A DNA stretch of 64,000 nt. Origin: Alopecurus myosuroides (taxonomy: Eukaryota; Streptophyta; Magnoliopsida; Poales; Poaceae). The DNA lies in the NCBI GenBank assembly GCA_028641055.1, contig CM054061.1:59628825-59692824 (forward strand), read 5' to 3'. A program made the translations under genes and the position numbers. Positions 1 to 11,460 of the stretch are shown piece by piece. How positions within the stretch are numbered: position 1 is the stretch's first letter; every line of letters begins with the position of its first letter. The notes below the pieces were generated by a model, which saw only the letters and a program-made list of their open reading frames with translations, searched no databases and was not told the origin of the DNA.

Positions 1-396
1 TAGTAAAGTTCTGTTAGCACTCTCTTGTTTCATTTCTATATCTCTTGGAGATTTTTTTTGGTGTTTGGTAGAAAATGCTACGTGTGGTAGATGGTATAAC
101 GAAAAAGCTTGCATATTCTTGTAGATCATAAAAACTGTTTCACTTGATTATTTGCTGTTGTTTTGAGATATTAATATGCTTAATGGTAAACTTGTTGGTT
201 TAGTTGAGTAAAAACACTTAGTGGTTGATCTAAAAGCTTGAAACTGTGCCACACTCAAATAGCCAGTTGATAGGATAATGGTATTTGAGTTCCTTTGCTG
301 ATAGCAATCGCAATAGTTTTTTGTTACACGCTATGGTCGGGGTAGCTAATAGTGACTTGTCACTGCCACGGACCCTCTTGGAGTTATTTTAATTAT

Positions 397-590
397 GAGA
401 GAATTCCTTATTTGGCCCTTACTTAAAATTTTGTTCCCTATTTGGCCCTAAAAAAGTATTTCTTCCCTATTTGACACCTTAACTTCATTTCTTTCTAACA
501 TGACCCTATAGTGCATTCTAAACACAAGTGGGATGTAAAAAGACTCTTTTACCCCTGATGAATTTGTGTACTAAAATTCATAATGAAAGT
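397..590 (+). repeat. Left terminal inverted repeat of the Mutator-like element
   Basis: Starts GAGAGAATTCCTTATTTGG and pairs with the reverse complement of 1613-1809. It is preceded by the left copy of the 9-bp target duplication at 388-396. Confidence 0.88.
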
Positions 591-610
591 AAAAAATAAT
601 CAGGTACGGC

Positions 611-631
611 TATATATATATATATATATAT
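611..631. repeat. (TA)n microsatellite
   Basis: Ten TA units plus one T in the interior of the Mutator-like element, next to its left inverted repeat. Probably variable between individuals. Confidence 0.95.
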
Positions 632-1612
632 GGGACTCCTATTTTATACTCCCAAGGGTACATACTCTATCCATAATGGGTTGTTGAGATAGTTTGTGAA
701 TACTGAGCCGATCCATGCAATGCATGCAACTACTTTTTAGGATGTGCGATCAGGTAATTGATCCTAGAAATAACGGATCGCTTTATTTTCTTGACCGTAT
801 GCTACACACTTTTCCTATGCGTATGAGTATTTCTATCAAGTAAGGTCTATTCTTAGAAAAATTTAGTCTATCAACAAAACTAGTAGTATCATCGTGAACC
901 ATTAGTTATATACCGTTAAATAAAGTAGTATGTGCAGCCGATGTCATCTGGATCAAACATGCATAGAATATTATAGATAATTAGTGCGTACTCGTAAAAA
1001 AATGTACGTAACCTTATCAGTATCATGCATAATAGTACTCGTAAAGACATGTAGACCACCATGATCGAAAAAAGCTACTAGCTTCATACCGGTAAACGCA
1101 AAAAAAAGAGCCGCATACCTTTCCATGGATGCATGCATCGGAATGTCAAAAGAATAGTCGAAGTTGAGGGCAGCACCGATCCTAACGGGAGTAGCTTGAT
1201 GTGAGTTCTCGCCATCTGCATCTCCCCGACGGGAGTAGACGGATGATTGCTGGCGACCTGCTGGGTAGGAACGTCGACGAACTGGTCACCCATGCCAATG
1301 CTGCGAACAAACTTCTGTTCACACTATCTAACTATACCTGGCCGAACGACTATGGAATGACAAGATCGGCCTAATTCTGGAACACGAGTTAAGATGTTCG
1401 ATTCCTGCAGCTAGACAAGGAAAAATAATTACCGTGTTCCCAATCAGTGTGTGGTTGCGCTCGGAGAAAGACGCGGCGTGGCCGCAAATGATGAATGTTC
1501 GTGACCTGGGACCGGCCGGGGCCGATGGAATACATCGATTGGATACAATTATGTTGTATGTCTACGCTACCATATAAGTATGGAGTAGTACTCTATCCTA
1601 TACGGAACCATT

Positions 1613-1809
1613 TTCAACTTCTATTATGAATTTTGGTACAAAAATTTATCAGGGGCAAAAGAGTCCTTTTACATCCCATTTGTATTTAGAATACACTATA
1701 GGGCCATGTTAGGAAGAAAATGAAGTTAAGATGTCAAATAGGGAAGATTTTGTTTTAGGGCCAAATAAGGAACAAGATTTTAAGTAAGGGCCAGATAAGG
1801 AATTCTCTC
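1613..1809 (-). repeat. Right terminal inverted repeat of the Mutator-like element
   Basis: Reverse complement of 397-590 with scattered substitutions and small gaps. It ends GGAATTCTCTC and is followed by the right copy of the 9-bp target duplication at 1810-1818. Confidence 0.88.
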
Positions 1810-3080
1810 TTTAATTATGCCTTGTGAGATCAGGATTTTATTTGGAATCTTTTAGCTTGTGAGTTCTATGTTGCAGTTTTCTGGCACTTACACCATCCTT
1901 ATTTGCTTGCCTCTTCGGCATTGTGCATAGCTCATTCTCACATTGAGAGTTGGTGTAAACTTCGCCAGTGCATCCAAACCTCATGGGAGAACTTTGTTCT
2001 TCTGCATATAAGACAAAATTTATCTTCCTCAAAACAGCCACCATAACTACCTACCATGGAATTTCCATAGCCATTCCGAGATATATTGCCATACAATATC
2101 CATCATCATTATGTTACTTGTCATGCTTCATTGTTATTTTTGCATACTGCTACACTGGCAGGAGAATTTAGTTTGATTCATCAGAGATATTTCAATTTGA
2201 GTTATGAGTACTAAAAGTATGTTTATTCATTGTAAAATAGAGTGTTGTTCCTACCAGTGAGGTTATCTATCAAAAAAAGAAAGAGAAAATGCCCAAAGAG
2301 AAAAAAGAGGCAAAACAGAGATAATAAAGAGAGAGGGGCAGCACTACTATCATTTATTCCACACCTGTGCTTGGTTAGCATCATTACTTCAGTTTGGAGA
2401 GAGTTTTCATATTATGACTTGCATAAATATGTGGGGAACTTACATTATAGAACTTGGCTTGTATATTTCAATGATGAGACTCCTCAAAAAGACATCTAGG
2501 TCTTCGTGAGCAAGCAAGTTGGATGCACCCCCACTAGTTCCATACTTCCATTTGAGAGCTTTCATACGCTTATAGATCTATGTGCATCCGTTGAGTGGCA
2601 ATTAATACTCCTTGCATAACTTCGATTATAAGACTTCCTCTTGTCCAAACCCACCATAATGTTCTTTTAGCCACAACATCCGGTTGTAAGAACCAATACA
2701 TAATGCTTGCTTGTTTTGAGTGCACAATTATTTCAAGGATTTTCCTATGTGCATATTATTATCGATTGACTCGATCCTAACAGGAGTTGTTATGAGAGTT
2801 TGATGCATTGGATGATTATATTGTTATTCTTGAAGCTTAAATCATCTTTAATATAATTTGCACAGTGGATTGTCTTTTAGTATTGATTCATTGAAAGGTT
2901 TTACTTTGTTCTTCCTAATGGTTTATACACTACTCTTTGATATCAACTATAAACCACATGCTTTATTCATTTGATCCTAATTTACATGCTTTAAATTAGT
3001 ATGATGATCAAGTTTATGTTCGTAGCATGTCACCTCAGAAATTATTTGTTTTTTTGTTTACCTACTCGAGGACGAGTAGA

Positions 3081-3095
3081 AACTAAGCTTGGGGA
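3081..3095 (+). other. Polypurine tract preceding an LTR
   Basis: The run AACTAAGCTTGGGGA lies immediately 5' of the LTR start TGTAGATACGTC. It is the plus-strand priming site position of an LTR element. The same core AAGCTTGGGGA, in reverse, precedes the 3' LTRs of elements E and D, so the three belong to related lineages. Confidence 0.75.
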
Positions 3096-4684
3096 TGTAG
3101 ATACGTCATAAACGTATCTATAATTTCTGATGTTCCATGTTGTTTTCATGCCTTATGCTACATGCTTTCCTTACACTTTATGTCATAATTATCGATTTCC
3201 CGGGACTAGCCTATTGAGAAGATGCCACAGAGCCAGTTCCATGTTTTCTACTGTTTTTATTTTAGAAAAGTTGTTCTGGAAATATTCTCGGAATTGGACA
3301 ATTCGAAGCCCGGAAGTCTTAGAATTCCCGAAGGTTCCACGGAGTCCGAAAGAGGCCCAGAGGGGGGCCACACCATAGGGCGGCGCGCCCCCTAGCCACG
3401 CCTGCGAGTGGTGTGGGCCCCTCGGGCGTCCAGCGCCATTGCCCTTTTTCCTATTTATTCCCCCAATACGTCAACCCTAAAGATATACAACATCTTCCCG
3501 AGAAACCCCCGAGGCCGCCATCATCATCAACCCGAGATCGGGAGGGTTCTTGAGCTCTCCCCGGCACCCTGCCGGGAGGGGAATTCATCATCGGAGGGGT
3601 CTACATCACCATGCCCACCCTCGGAGTGATGCGTGAGTAGTTCATCCCTGGACTACGGGTCCATAGCAGTAACTATATGTTTGTACTCTCCACTTTATGC
3701 CTCATGTTTAGATCTCGTGAGCTGCCTCACATGATCGAGATCATCTTATTGTAATGCTACATATTATGTTTGCTGGGATCCGATGATTATTGAATGATAT
3801 ATCTTTTTATTATCAATCTATCATGTTATTTATGATCTTGCATGCTCTCCGTTTTTAGTAGATTCTCTAGCTAAGTTGATGCTAGTGAAGCCAAGAGGGA
3901 GTATTTGTGCTCGATAGTGGGTTCATGTCTCCTTTGCATCTGTGCTTGAGTGACAGAAACGTGAAGGATGGAGAATGTGTTGTTGCCATTAGGGAGAAAA
4001 CAACGATGTTTACTTCATTTACATTGTTTACATAACACACTTTTCTTATTGCGATTATACGTTGCTTGCAACTTAATACCCAACGTTTGTTCGGATGATA
4101 TTCGAAGGGTGGATTATTAGTTATAGATGCAGTTCGATGACGATCTATGTATTTTGTTATAATGCCCGCATGAATCTCATAATAATATTATGTCATGCAT
4201 GTTTCTTTATCTGTCAATTACCCAACTGTAATTTGTTCACCATGCATGTTACCTATCTTTTATGGAGAGACACCTCTAGTGAACTATGGACCCTGGTCTA
4301 TTTTCTCATACTGATAATACACACACTGCTTCCACTGTTTTCACACCGCTTCCTATTTTTCCCACACTGCTACTGTTGTTTTCATACCGTTCTCATATTG
4401 CTTTCCACACCATACATTTAACCTCTTTGTTATCAGCAAAACTGTTGAGATTGACAACCTCACTGCTTCGTTGGGGCAAAGTGAATTGTTTGTGTTGTGT
4501 AGGTTCCACGTTGCTGTTGTACCGGTAGTGCGCCCTGCCATCTCAGCTGCGTCAACTTTCTGAAGTTACTCCTTCCTCCTACTAGTCAATTCAACACTGG
4601 TTTCTTTCTGAGGGAAACATGCTACTGTGCTCTTCATACCTTCCTCTTGGGGTCTCCCAACGAACGTGTGTTGTACGCGCATCA
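3096..4684 (+). mobile_element. 3' LTR (about 1.6 kb) of the element occupying 1-3095
   Basis: Starts TGTAGATACGTCATAAACG directly after the polypurine tract and ends CGCGCATCA, so it has TG..CA borders. The sequence TATTTATTCCCCC near 3452 is a candidate core promoter followed by a GC-rich leader. Such start and end strings (GATACGTC.AACGTATCTATAA and ..GGGGTCTCCCAACGAACGTGTG) are familiar from abundant Triticeae gypsy LTRs, which is my recollection rather than a search result. The right flank CTAGC should be the target duplication, but the other end of the element is outside the window. Confidence 0.75.
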
Positions 4685-4689
4685 CTAGC

Positions 4690-4905
4690 TCAGATGATCT
4701 CTCTGAAAAATATTGGAAGTCCAAGAACGGTTTCTGGTTGGGTGATGATGAATCATCTTTTGGTTATTTTTTGCAACTCAATGCCAATAAAGCAAGTTCA
4801 AGTAAAGTTGTTCTACCACACGCTGATGAAGGTGATGAATATGATGACGATGAGAAAGGACATGGTAATGAAGATGGTGAGAATGATGACGACTTCATCG
4901 TGTGA
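4690..4905 (+). pseudogene. Orphan C-terminal coding tail with an acidic end, unrecognised
   Basis: Directly after the LTR, a frame runs about 70 codons to a TGA at 4903-4905. It contains SEKYWKSKNGFWLGDDE and then a strongly acidic tail (DEGDEYDDDEKG.. DDDF). The frame is also open back into the LTR, but that part is LTR sequence, so the natural 5' part has been cut off. It could be the last exon of a gene or of another transposon into which the LTR element inserted. I do not recognise the family. The acidic tail alone is not evidence of function. Confidence 0.3.
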
Positions 4906-5690
4906 TCCTTTGGGTGTGTAGTGTTGCTTTCTCCCTTTTTGGTGTCTTGATGCTAGGGGAAGAGAGGTCTATTGGGTCTACCGGTTATTTGCGTTGGGGG
5001 GCATTTCATATCATCCATTTGCTTCTTACCTTTGCAATTTGATTTACTATTTTTAGTTTAACTCTCTATTTGGTTTTTATGTTCGTGGAACTCGGTTATC
5101 TAATTATGCTATTGTAAGACTATGCCATCCATGGGTTATCTATATATATGACAAAGACTAGGGTGAGATTAATTTTATAATTTGCTTATAGTCATTACTC
5201 TAGATGCATGTCTTACTAAGTATTGATAAGTGCAAAGTGATCTATCTATATATCCCAATGATCTATTGACCTCATATCTATATTGCTAGCTATTTTGATG
5301 TAATGTTTTTTTGAAAGTAATTTGAGGTAATGTTGGTATATAGAATCTTGGGGGAGCAAACAATCCTATTTGGTGTGCCTCCTAGATCTCAATACAATTT
5401 TAAAATTGTGGCAGACATATAGAGGGATCTAGCCAATATTGCAAAGCTTAAAATTTTATATATTTATTGCACATCCATGTGTTGTCATCAAAGATAAAAA
5501 ATAGGGAGACTGAATAGATATTTATCTCCTAATCTCATTGTTGTGTTTGATTACAACACTCGGAAGATTTAACCATTTTCTTAAAGTGTTATGTAGGTAT
5601 TTATGATATGTTGCAAATGGTTGAAAAGATCTCAAAATGCAAATGGAATAAAGAGAAGACAAGAAAAGAAAAAAGGAGAAAAGAAATCTC
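4906..5690. other. AT-rich sequence without supported genes
   Basis: Follows the orphan coding tail. I see only short chance frames. The last part (5636-5686) is a purine-rich stretch, AAGAGAAGACAAGAAAAG and similar, directly before the LTR-like start at 5691. It could be the polypurine region of the older element that hosts E and D. Confidence 0.4.
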
Positions 5691-5734
5691 TGCCAAGATG
5701 GCCTAGACGGGCTCTAGGCCGGGCATCAGCTCCT
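5691..5734 (+). mobile_element. First fragment of an older LTR-like sequence split by element E
   Basis: Begins TGCCAAGATGGCC after a purine-rich stretch. It is interrupted at 5735 by E. Joining 5734 to 17188, after removing one copy of the duplication CTCCT, restores continuous sequence of the same GC-rich style. The exact start is uncertain. Confidence 0.5.
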
Positions 5735-7219
5735 TGATGACCCACAAGTATAGGGGGCGTATCTTAGTACGTTCGATAAATAAGAACGTCGAACTCAACG
5801 AGGAGCAGAAGGTGTTGACAAGCAGTTTCGATGAAGGAATAACTGTAAATACTGAAAGATAGATTTGTAGGGGTTTTTTATATTGCAGATAAATAAAGTG
5901 CGAGTAAATAAACTGCAGTAATAATAATTGCAGCAATTGGCCCAATCATTTTTTCAGCAAAGGACAAGCCAGTAGGTTTACTAATGATTAACAAACGTTC
6001 TCGAGAATACACGGGAAGTTTCTGTCAAGTGGTTTTGTTCCATGCCTCTGAATAATCTTAGGTGTTTTGATAAGTATTGTGTGGGTGAACCTACGCTAAT
6101 GTACTGTCCCATCCACGACTAATGCAAACTTGTGATTATACCCCTTGCAAGCGTCCGCAACTACAAGAAAGTAATTAAGAAATAAATCTAACCACAGATT
6201 TAAACTCCGGGATCCTACACTCCCTCGTGTCATGGTTTCCTAATGGGGGTTTAGGTTTCTTTCACTCCGGCAACCCCACAATTATTAGCCAAATACACGA
6301 TGCATTCCCCTAGGCCCATCAATGGTGAAGTATCATGTAGTCGACGTTCACATGACACCACTAGAAGAATAACACCACAACATAAATATCAAACATTAAA
6401 TATTATTCAACATTACTTCACTACTAACAACTTGACTTCTCCCATGTCCTCAAGAACAACAGAACTACTCACGATACATCATATGGATCATGATCAGAGG
6501 TGACATAATGTATGATAATAATCTGGTCATAAAGTGCAAACACCGATAAATCTCACAAGCATCAACTACTAACAAGTAATCCACACCGGGAGAGAGATAT
6601 AATGTAAAACAACGATAGAGGACCCTAATTGTTACAGCGGGATGATGGTGGATGATGAGGGTGATGGTGCTGGTGGTGCTGCTGATGATGATAACGATCT
6701 TGATGATTCCCGGAGTGACGACGGTGATGATGGCGGCGATTTCCCTTCTCCGGAGAGGAATTTCCCCGGAAGATTTCTCCCTGCCAGAGAGTTTTTCTCT
6801 CTCTTGGGTGTTTTCCGCCCTGAGGTGGCGGCGGAATAATTCTTCGACGATGGTATGAGGCTTAGGGTTTCCTGGGGGCCAAGCATGCCAAAAATACCCC
6901 TAGAGGTGGGCCAGGGTAGCCGGGCGCCACCTCATGGTGTGGGCCCCTGGTGGCCCCCCTCTAGCTCTCCTTCTGCTGGGTTCCTCCTCTGAACTTCTAA
7001 GGCACCCCTGGTGTCCCACTTCTTCTTCTGATCATCTGATATATGGTATCTCGGCGGTGCTTTTTTGCATCAAATTACTGGTCCCGGTGTTTATTCTCCA
7101 AAAATTATGAAACATGCAAAACAAGATAAAATAACATAAGGGATGCATCATAAAATGAAATATATCGATGAATAACAGAAAATTATGATATAAAATAGTG
7201 ATGCAAAATGGACGTATCA
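5735..7219 (-). repeat. 3' LTR of element E
   Basis: 1485 bp with borders TGATGACCC..ACGTATCA on the plus strand, so the transcriptional sense is minus. It matches 14663-17182 once the Harbinger-type insert there is removed. Near 6640-6840 both LTRs carry a GAT-rich stretch and then a GC-richer segment, conserved although the LTRs are diverged. Confidence 0.9.
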
Positions 7220-7236
7220 ACTCTCCCCAAGCTTAG
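7220..7236 (-). other. Polypurine tract of element E
   Basis: Read on the minus strand this is CTAAGCTTGGGGAGAGT, immediately before the 3' LTR start TGATACGTCC. It is the expected plus-strand primer of the element. Confidence 0.75.
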
Positions 7237-9071
7237 ACCTCGCTTGTCCCCAAGCGAAACTGAACTCAGTAAACATGACCACAGGTTTATGGAGTGAAGA
7301 GTCGATAAATAAAATACGGAAAAGAGGCATCACATTTATCTATGCACCAATCATTATAGACAGCAACTTCCTCTCATATAACCTATCTTGAAACAGTAAA
7401 TGGGAGTCACGGACAAAGATGCAAAAAAGAGAATCAAAATTGGTGATGGAAAAATTCGTTCTTGGTCAGAGAACATTTAATGATATCATACTTATCTTAG
7501 GCGAAGTCTTTATAACAAGGCTTATATTGTAGAGCTTAACATGTTTAATTATAACAATCCTTTTTACAGTGATTTATAGTTTTCAAAGTAATATTCATTC
7601 AGATAATAAAGCATGTGCTAAACAAAGAAGGATAGAAAACATGATGGAATAAATCAACAAATAGATGATGAGATCACAACAACTCAAATGCTTGCTGGAG
7701 ACAGAAAGGAATGGGTTTACTGACTCAACATAAATGTAAAATATAGGCCCTTCGCAGAGGGAAGCATTGATCACTCATGGGCTAGAGCTTTTATTTTGTA
7801 AAACAGAGTTATAAAATGGTTGACGCTCCTCCCATCCTTTCTTACACAAAGCATGGCTAACAGAATCCTCGGTGCCTCCCAACAATCAAAAACCATGGAG
7901 GAGTGCCTAATTTTGAGAGGTGTATGCTAGTATCAACAAATGGTAAATAGAAAATACAGTACGTCACAAGCCAACTAGACTTATTAAGAGCGGCTCCCAT
8001 ATGAGGGACGCAACTGGTATAGAAGGTCATCCCTCATTCTCTTTTGTTTACACGATTATGCTTTGACCGATAAATCAGGGGCAAAAATAGTGAAGAGAAT
8101 TTATGTATTAGTTTGGGGCTGGGCACCCCGCTGCCAGCTCTTCTAGCATTTGGATAAGCGGATGAAGCCACTTGTCCAGGTTTTTGAAGTGCTGTCAACA
8201 AGTGATATAAAGATTCTCTATTGACGTCCTCATGAGCAAAAACAGGAACACAAAACAGGAGAAATTTTGAAAGTTTTAAAGGTAACACACGAGCAATTTA
8301 CTTGGAGTGGCCGTGAAATACCACATGTAGGAAGGTATGGTGGACACAAATGGCAAGCCTGGGTTTGGATGCACGAGTAGAGCTCATACTCAGTACAGGG
8401 TTTTTGGTTAGCAAGGCTGGGTAGCAAGCATAAGAGTTGAGGTAAAACAAAAAAATATACATATGATGAAACCAATCATAAAATCTTCATTGAAATCCCA
8501 AGCGATCTTAACTTATGAATACTAAGTTTATGAGCTAATAGGAAAATTCCTCTTTCTTATCCTAGCATCTCAAATTATTATTTTTACTGACCCAAGCTAA
8601 GTTTGCCAAAACCAACTAGATTAACTTGATGATCTCCAGAGTGATGCCAAATACTAATAACAAGCTGAACCATATGACAGAAATTGAAAACTAAAATAAT
8701 GTGTGCAGAACGTAAATGATGAAACTTCCCATTAATATTTCAAACCGGCAACTCACACCAACGGATACAACGATAACCAACTAAGGAGAGATACTTCCAT
8801 ACTTCGAACCATCCTATATGATAACTTCTCTACTCATGATCTGTCTCTACTGAAAAAGTAAAAAAGATGAAAGATGGTGATGTGATACCGTGGCACTCCC
8901 CCCAAGCTTGGAACAAGCCAAGGGGATGCCAATACCAATGACGAATCATTTTTTCGGTGGTGGTGATGAATCTTTCTCGATGAGCTTATCAATTGATTTC
9001 TTCAGATCTTCAATAGAGAACATAAGCATACGCATCACTCCGTATTGCAATCAATACAGTTTGCATGCCTG
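7237..9071 (-). other. Non-coding 3' interior of element E
   Basis: Lies between the third ORF and the PPT. Frames here are short and look random. It corresponds in position to the long 3' untranslated stretch of related elements, such as 1819-3080 in this window and the interior of D. Confidence 0.6.
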
Positions 9072-9488
9072 TCAGACTGTGAATCCCAGCCACCAAGATT
9101 CCCCCCACTCTTCCTTAGGTTGAGAGCTTCCTTCATCTGCACTGTTAGAATGATTGATATCCCACATAGAGGGAAAATCCCTATTGGGATCCTTTTTGTA
9201 CTGATAATCATGAATTAATGAGTGGAAGTAGTTCTTGACGCCCGCAGTAGGTGTCCTTGAAGCTAAGGAGTGGCGTGGAACCTTCCCTCTAGTGCTCATC
9301 CGCGCGCTTCTCTTGAGCTTCAAGGGATTAGCCACCACCCCAATGCTTGCGATGGTGGCGCGTGGATGCACTCGTGGGTTTTCTTCTACATCTCCTTCAG
9401 CTCCACTCTCGATCTCCTCCTCCGGCTCTAGGTCTTGGATATCATCTTCCTTTGGTCCCTTCCCCTTGTTGTCGTTGGCGGAGACCAT
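9072..9488 (-). CDS. Third ORF downstream of pol in element E, function unknown
   Basis: The frame is open from 9818 to 9072. I take the internal Met at 9488 as the likely start, because the part upstream reads as untranslated GC-rich spacer with no protein-like features. The resulting protein of about 138 residues begins MVSANDNKGKGPKEDD, has a long acidic stretch (about residues 10-45), a basic stretch (LKLKRSARMSTRGK), and a C-terminal part with YFHSLIHDYQYKKDPNRDF. No signal peptide, membrane segment or catalytic motif is seen in this part, so it does not look like an envelope protein although it sits in that position. Triticeae elements of this type often carry such an extra ORF. Its role is unknown to me. 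Confidence 0.5.
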   Translation of the reverse strand: MVSANDNKGKGPKEDDIQDLEPEEEIESGAEGDVEENPRVHPRATIASIGVVANPLKLKRSARMSTRGKVPRHSLASRTPTAGVKNYFHSLIHDYQYKKDPNRDFPSMWDINHSNSADEGSSQPKEEWGESWWLGFTV

Positions 9489-9827
9489 GATGCTTCTAAA
9501 ACCGAAAACGGATCCTGGCAGAAACAGCTCGAAACAAAAACACGACGAGAAAACGATATATGGACCTCGGGGGGTCCGGGGGATTATATAGCAAAAAGTT
9601 TCATAACGAAAGGAAAGTCCAGGTCGAAAACGATTTAGAGAGGGGCTCCAGGGCGCCCACACCATAGGCTGGTGCGGCCACGGGTGGGCCCGCGCCACCC
9701 CATGGTGTGGAGCCTCCGGGCTTCGTATCCGCCTTGTTTCCGGCTCATAAGTTTTCACATTTTCCAAAAACAGTAAAAATAAAAGTTGGAAGATGTTTCG
9801 CGAACGTTTTCTGACCAAAACTTATAC

Positions 9828-11378
9828 CTATTCGAAAACTGACTCTGCGGTTTCTGAAATATGCTTTTTAATAAATTCCTCTGGGATCATGGCTCGAATA
9901 CAATCAAAATTTTCATTATAAGGATCTCCAGAAATAAAATGCTTGAGTCTTTGGCCATTCACCACTTGTGAAGTGTTGTCTTCAAGGGAAACAATTTTAA
10001 TTGCCCCCGAACGATATACCTCTTCGATAACAAAAGGTCCTTCCCATCTCGAGAGTAATTTTCCTGCCAAAAATCGGAGACGAGACCTATACAATAGCAC
10101 TTTCTCACCAACATGAAATTCTATTTTAATAATTCCCTTATCGTGCCACCTTTTAACTTTATCTTTAAAGAGCTTAGCATTTTCATATGCTTCACTCCTC
10201 CATTCATCTACAGAACTTAAGTCAAGCAACCTTTTCTCACCAACAAGTTTAAAATATCTATTTAGGTCTTTCACTGCCCAATAAGCTTTGTGTTCTAATT
10301 CTAGTGGAAAGTGACAAGCTTTTCCATAAACCATCTTATAAGGAGACATGCCCATGGGATTTTTATAAGCAGTTCTATAAGCCCACAGAGCATCATTTAA
10401 TTTCTTAGCCGATTTTTTTCTAGATTTGTTAACAGACTTTTGCAAGATAGATTTTTTTTCTCTATTTGATAATTCTACTTGCCCACTAGTTTGAGGATGA
10501 TAGGGTGAGGCGATTCTATGATTAACATGATATTTATCAAGAGATATTCTAAAACTACCATGGATAAAATGAGAACCCCCATCAATCATAAGATATCTAG
10601 GCACACGAAACCTAGGGAAAATAATGTCTTTAAGCATTTTTAATGAGGTTTCACCATCAGCACTTTTAGTAGGTATAGCTTCTACCCATTTAGTAACACA
10701 ATCAACTTCAACAAGAATATGAGTGTAGCCTTTTGAAGGAGGGAAAGGACCCATAAAGTCAAAACCCCAACAATCAAACGGTTCAATAACAAGAGAATAA
10801 TTCATAGGAATTTCATTACGTCCAGAAATATTTCCAACCCTTTGACATTGATCACAGGATAAAACAAACTTTCTAGCATCTTTAAAGAGAGTAGGGCAAT
10901 AAAAACCTGATTGTAGAACCTTATATGCAGTTCTATCTCCAGCGTGATGTCCTCCATAAGAACTACTATGACATTTTCTCAATATCTCTTGTTGTTCATT
11001 TTCAGGAACACATCTTCTCATAATACCATCAACACCTTCTTTATATAAGTGTGGGTCATCCCAAAAATAATGCCTCAAATCATAGAAGAATTTTCTTCTT
11101 TGTTGAGCTGTAAAGGTTGGAGGCAAATACTTGGAAACAATAAAGTTAGCATAATGAGCATACCATGGACTCTCTTGAGAGCTCACTTTTATTGCAGCTA
11201 ACTGTTCATTAGGAAAACTATCATTAACAGGAATAGGGTCATCAGAGATATTTTCTAATCTAGACAAATTAACAGCAACATGATTTTCAGCACCCTTCCT
11301 ATCCACATTATGTAAATCAAACTCTTGTAAAAGAAGCACCCATCTAATAAGCATAGGATTAGCATCTTTCTTTTCCAT
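9828..11378 (-). CDS. RNase H tail and integrase of element E, frame open
   Basis: 516 codons open from the Met at 11378, but in the full polyprotein this is the C-terminal part and the Met is not a natural start. Residues 1-60 are the end of RNase H; the motif usually VADxLSR reads VAVNLSR, so a catalytic Asp seems lost. The zinc-binding HHCC domain is visible (His137, His144/145, Cys175, Cys178). The integrase core has Asp207 (FDFMGPF), Asp266 (MIDGGSHF) and Glu302 (GQVELSNRE), giving the classical 35-residue D-E spacing. The C-terminal part contains [16 protein letters not shown]. Integrase inserts the DNA copy into the genome. It is the only catalytic part of E still open over its whole length. 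Confidence 0.88.
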   Translation of the reverse strand: MEKKDANPMLIRWVLLLQEFDLHNVDRKGAENHVAVNLSRLENISDDPIPVNDSFPNEQLAAIKVSSQESPWYAHYANFIVSKYLPPTFTAQQRRKFFYDLRHYFWDDPHLYKEGVDGIMRRCVPENEQQEILRKCHSSSYGGHHAGDRTAYKVLQSGFYCPTLFKDARKFVLSCDQCQRVGNISGRNEIPMNYSLVIEPFDCWGFDFMGPFPPSKGYTHILVEVDCVTKWVEAIPTKSADGETSLKMLKDIIFPRFRVPRYLMIDGGSHFIHGSFRISLDKYHVNHRIASPYHPQTSGQVELSNREKKSILQKSVNKSRKKSAKKLNDALWAYRTAYKNPMGMSPYKMVYGKACHFPLELEHKAYWAVKDLNRYFKLVGEKRLLDLSSVDEWRSEAYENAKLFKDKVKRWHDKGIIKIEFHVGEKVLLYRSRLRFLAGKLLSRWEGPFVIEEVYRSGAIKIVSLEDNTSQVVNGQRLKHFISGDPYNENFDCIRAMIPEEFIKKHISETAESVFE

Positions 11379-11460
11379 GAGGTACTTAATAACAGCATGA
11401 TCAGTATGAATAGTAACTTTAGAATCAACAATATAATGCCTAAATTTATCACAAGCAAAA

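Larger units (their letters stand above)
397..1809. mobile_element. Non-autonomous Mutator-like element with long terminal inverted repeats
   Basis: Both ends begin GAGAGAATTCCTTAT and stay inverted-complementary for about 195 bp (397-590 against 1613-1809), with scattered mismatches and small gaps. The flanks carry a perfect 9-bp direct repeat, TTTAATTAT, at 388-396 and 1810-1818. Long inverted repeats plus a 9-bp target duplication are the signature of Mutator-like elements. The 1.0-kb interior shows no transposase frame, so it would depend on an enzyme in trans. It contains a (TA)n run. It sits in the 3' interior of the surrounding retrotransposon and is younger than it. Confidence 0.88.
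1..3095 (+). mobile_element. 3' non-coding interior of a plus-strand Ty3/gypsy-type retrotransposon, cut by the window edge
   Basis: No reading frame here looks like a protein; only short chance frames occur. The assignment rests on what follows: a purine-rich tract (3081-3095) leads directly into an LTR starting at 3096, so this stretch is the 3' untranslated interior of an element whose gag-pol lies left of the window. An A-rich stretch at 2274-2335 is typical of the low-complexity 3' region of such elements. A Mutator-like element (397-1809) interrupts it; its 9-bp target duplication shows that 1-387 and 1819-3095 were contiguous before. Family identity cannot be fixed without the pol domain. 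Confidence 0.6.

Noticed and set aside
4627..4921. Complete 92- or 100-codon genes across the LTR end
   Set aside because: Their N-terminal parts are LTR sequence. Only the acidic tail after 4690 is a possible old coding end.
9489..9818. Upstream extension of the third ORF of E, with a hydrophobic stretch, as an envelope signal region
   Set aside because: The sequence is GC-rich spacer, the hydrophobic run is short, and no fusion or transmembrane layout follows.
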